Below are positions 63,803 to 64,000 of a stretch of DNA of 64,000 nt, piece by piece. The DNA is taken from the NCBI RefSeq assembly GCF_900100185.1, contig NZ_FNEN01000008.1:72659-136658 (forward strand). The letters are read 5' to 3'. The position numbers and the translations under genes were made by a program. This DNA comes from Natribacillus halophilus. Lineage in GTDB: Bacteria > Bacillota > Bacilli > Bacillales > Marinococcaceae. The notes under the pieces were generated by a model. That model was given only the letters and a program-made list of their open reading frames with translations, had not been told where the DNA came from and searched no databases. The stretch's first letter is position 1. Each line of letters begins with the position of its first letter.

Positions 63803-64000
63803 ATGAGAAAAATTAAAGAACGCGAGCCGTCTGCCGAATTGAAAATTTTGCGATTGTTGCATCCGCGTATGCAGCTCCCCGACCGGCAATATTATTTGCA
63901 TCTTGAAAAGGGGTATGCCGGTGAGTTACAGATGGACGCCTGGATTGAGCAAGGGCTTGTCAACGATTGCCTTGTCGTCAACGATCTGTTGCTCGAACAC
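63803..64000 (+). CDS. NERD-type protein, 5' part (cut by window end)
   Basis: 66 codons, starting RKIKEREPSAELKILRLLHP and including YYLHLEKGYAGELQMDAWIE. This resembles the N-terminus of Bacillus nuclease-related-domain proteins. The catalytic region is outside the window. GAAAGGAAG lies upstream, and TATACT at 63772-63777 may be the -10. Confidence 0.6.
   Translation, partial: MRKIKEREPSAELKILRLLHPRMQLPDRQYYLHLEKGYAGELQMDAWIEQGLVNDCLVVNDLLLEH

Overview
The window looks like chromosome of a low-to-mid GC, endospore-forming, salt- or alkali-adapted member of the Bacillaceae. The evidence is strong AGGAGG-type ribosome binding sites, frequent TTG/GTG starts, a Tlp spore protein with a sigma-G-type promoter, CIRCE-controlled groES-groEL, very acidic extracellular protein segments, and gene order shared with Bacillus subtilis (yeaC-yeaD-yebA-guaA-pbuG; groEL-groES-ydiL-ydiK-tatC-tatA-rex-ydiF). 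I recall similar gene content in Salicibibacter-like halophiles, but no genus can be assigned from the sequence alone.

Layout. 1-2.9 kb: the end of a 52-bp tandem repeat, then the queuosine precursor operon queC-queD-queE-queF. 2.9-7.2 kb: LOG protein, methyltransferase, tRNA-Ala, csaA, a secreted protein, and pbuG behind a guanine-class riboswitch. 7.2-14 kb: DsbA-family protein, guaA, and the yeaC/yeaD/yebA group (MoxR ATPase, DUF58, transglutaminase). 14-19 kb: LhgO, a quinone-reductase-like enzyme, an MFS pump, an orphan EutH, and tlp. 19.4-22.5 kb: a class A penicillin-binding protein with a long acidic tail, followed by about nine copies of a second 52-bp tandem repeat. 22.5-26.3 kb: a TetR-led acyl-CoA degradation operon with a probable cre site. 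26.4-32.7 kb: a BCCT transporter, an MMPL transporter with a heptad-repeat secreted partner, and a divergent TetR regulator.

32.7-34.7 kb is a graveyard: ZIP transporter tail, TnpB tail with its RNA region, a broken PD-(D/E)XK gene and a C45 hydrolase fragment. 34.7-40 kb is a complete mannitol PTS operon (mtlA-mtlR-mtlF-mtlD) whose MtlA has two EIIB domains. 40.4-45.7 kb mixes decayed genes (SDR, TetR, an alpha/beta hydrolase with a nonsense codon) with an intact C45 hydrolase, a VOC dioxygenase and a conserved TIM-barrel-like protein. 45.7-53 kb is a copper-resistance island: csoR, copZ, a glutaredoxin-like protein, an uncharacterised secreted protein, copA, copB and cueP, with three CsoR-type palindromes. 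53-64 kb has an aldo/keto reductase, integrase debris, the groEL-to-ydiF block, a cluster of DnaA-box sequences, a MecA-like penicillin-binding protein, and the start of a NERD-type gene cut by the window end.

I see no obvious phage, CRISPR array or defence island. The strongest unexplained signals are non-coding: two different 52-bp tandem arrays, an approximately 160-bp element present in two inverted copies, a three-copy hairpin element, and the DnaA-box cluster. Among proteins, the duplicated EIIB of MtlA, the copper-island secreted protein and the small protein with an SSB-like C-terminus stand out.
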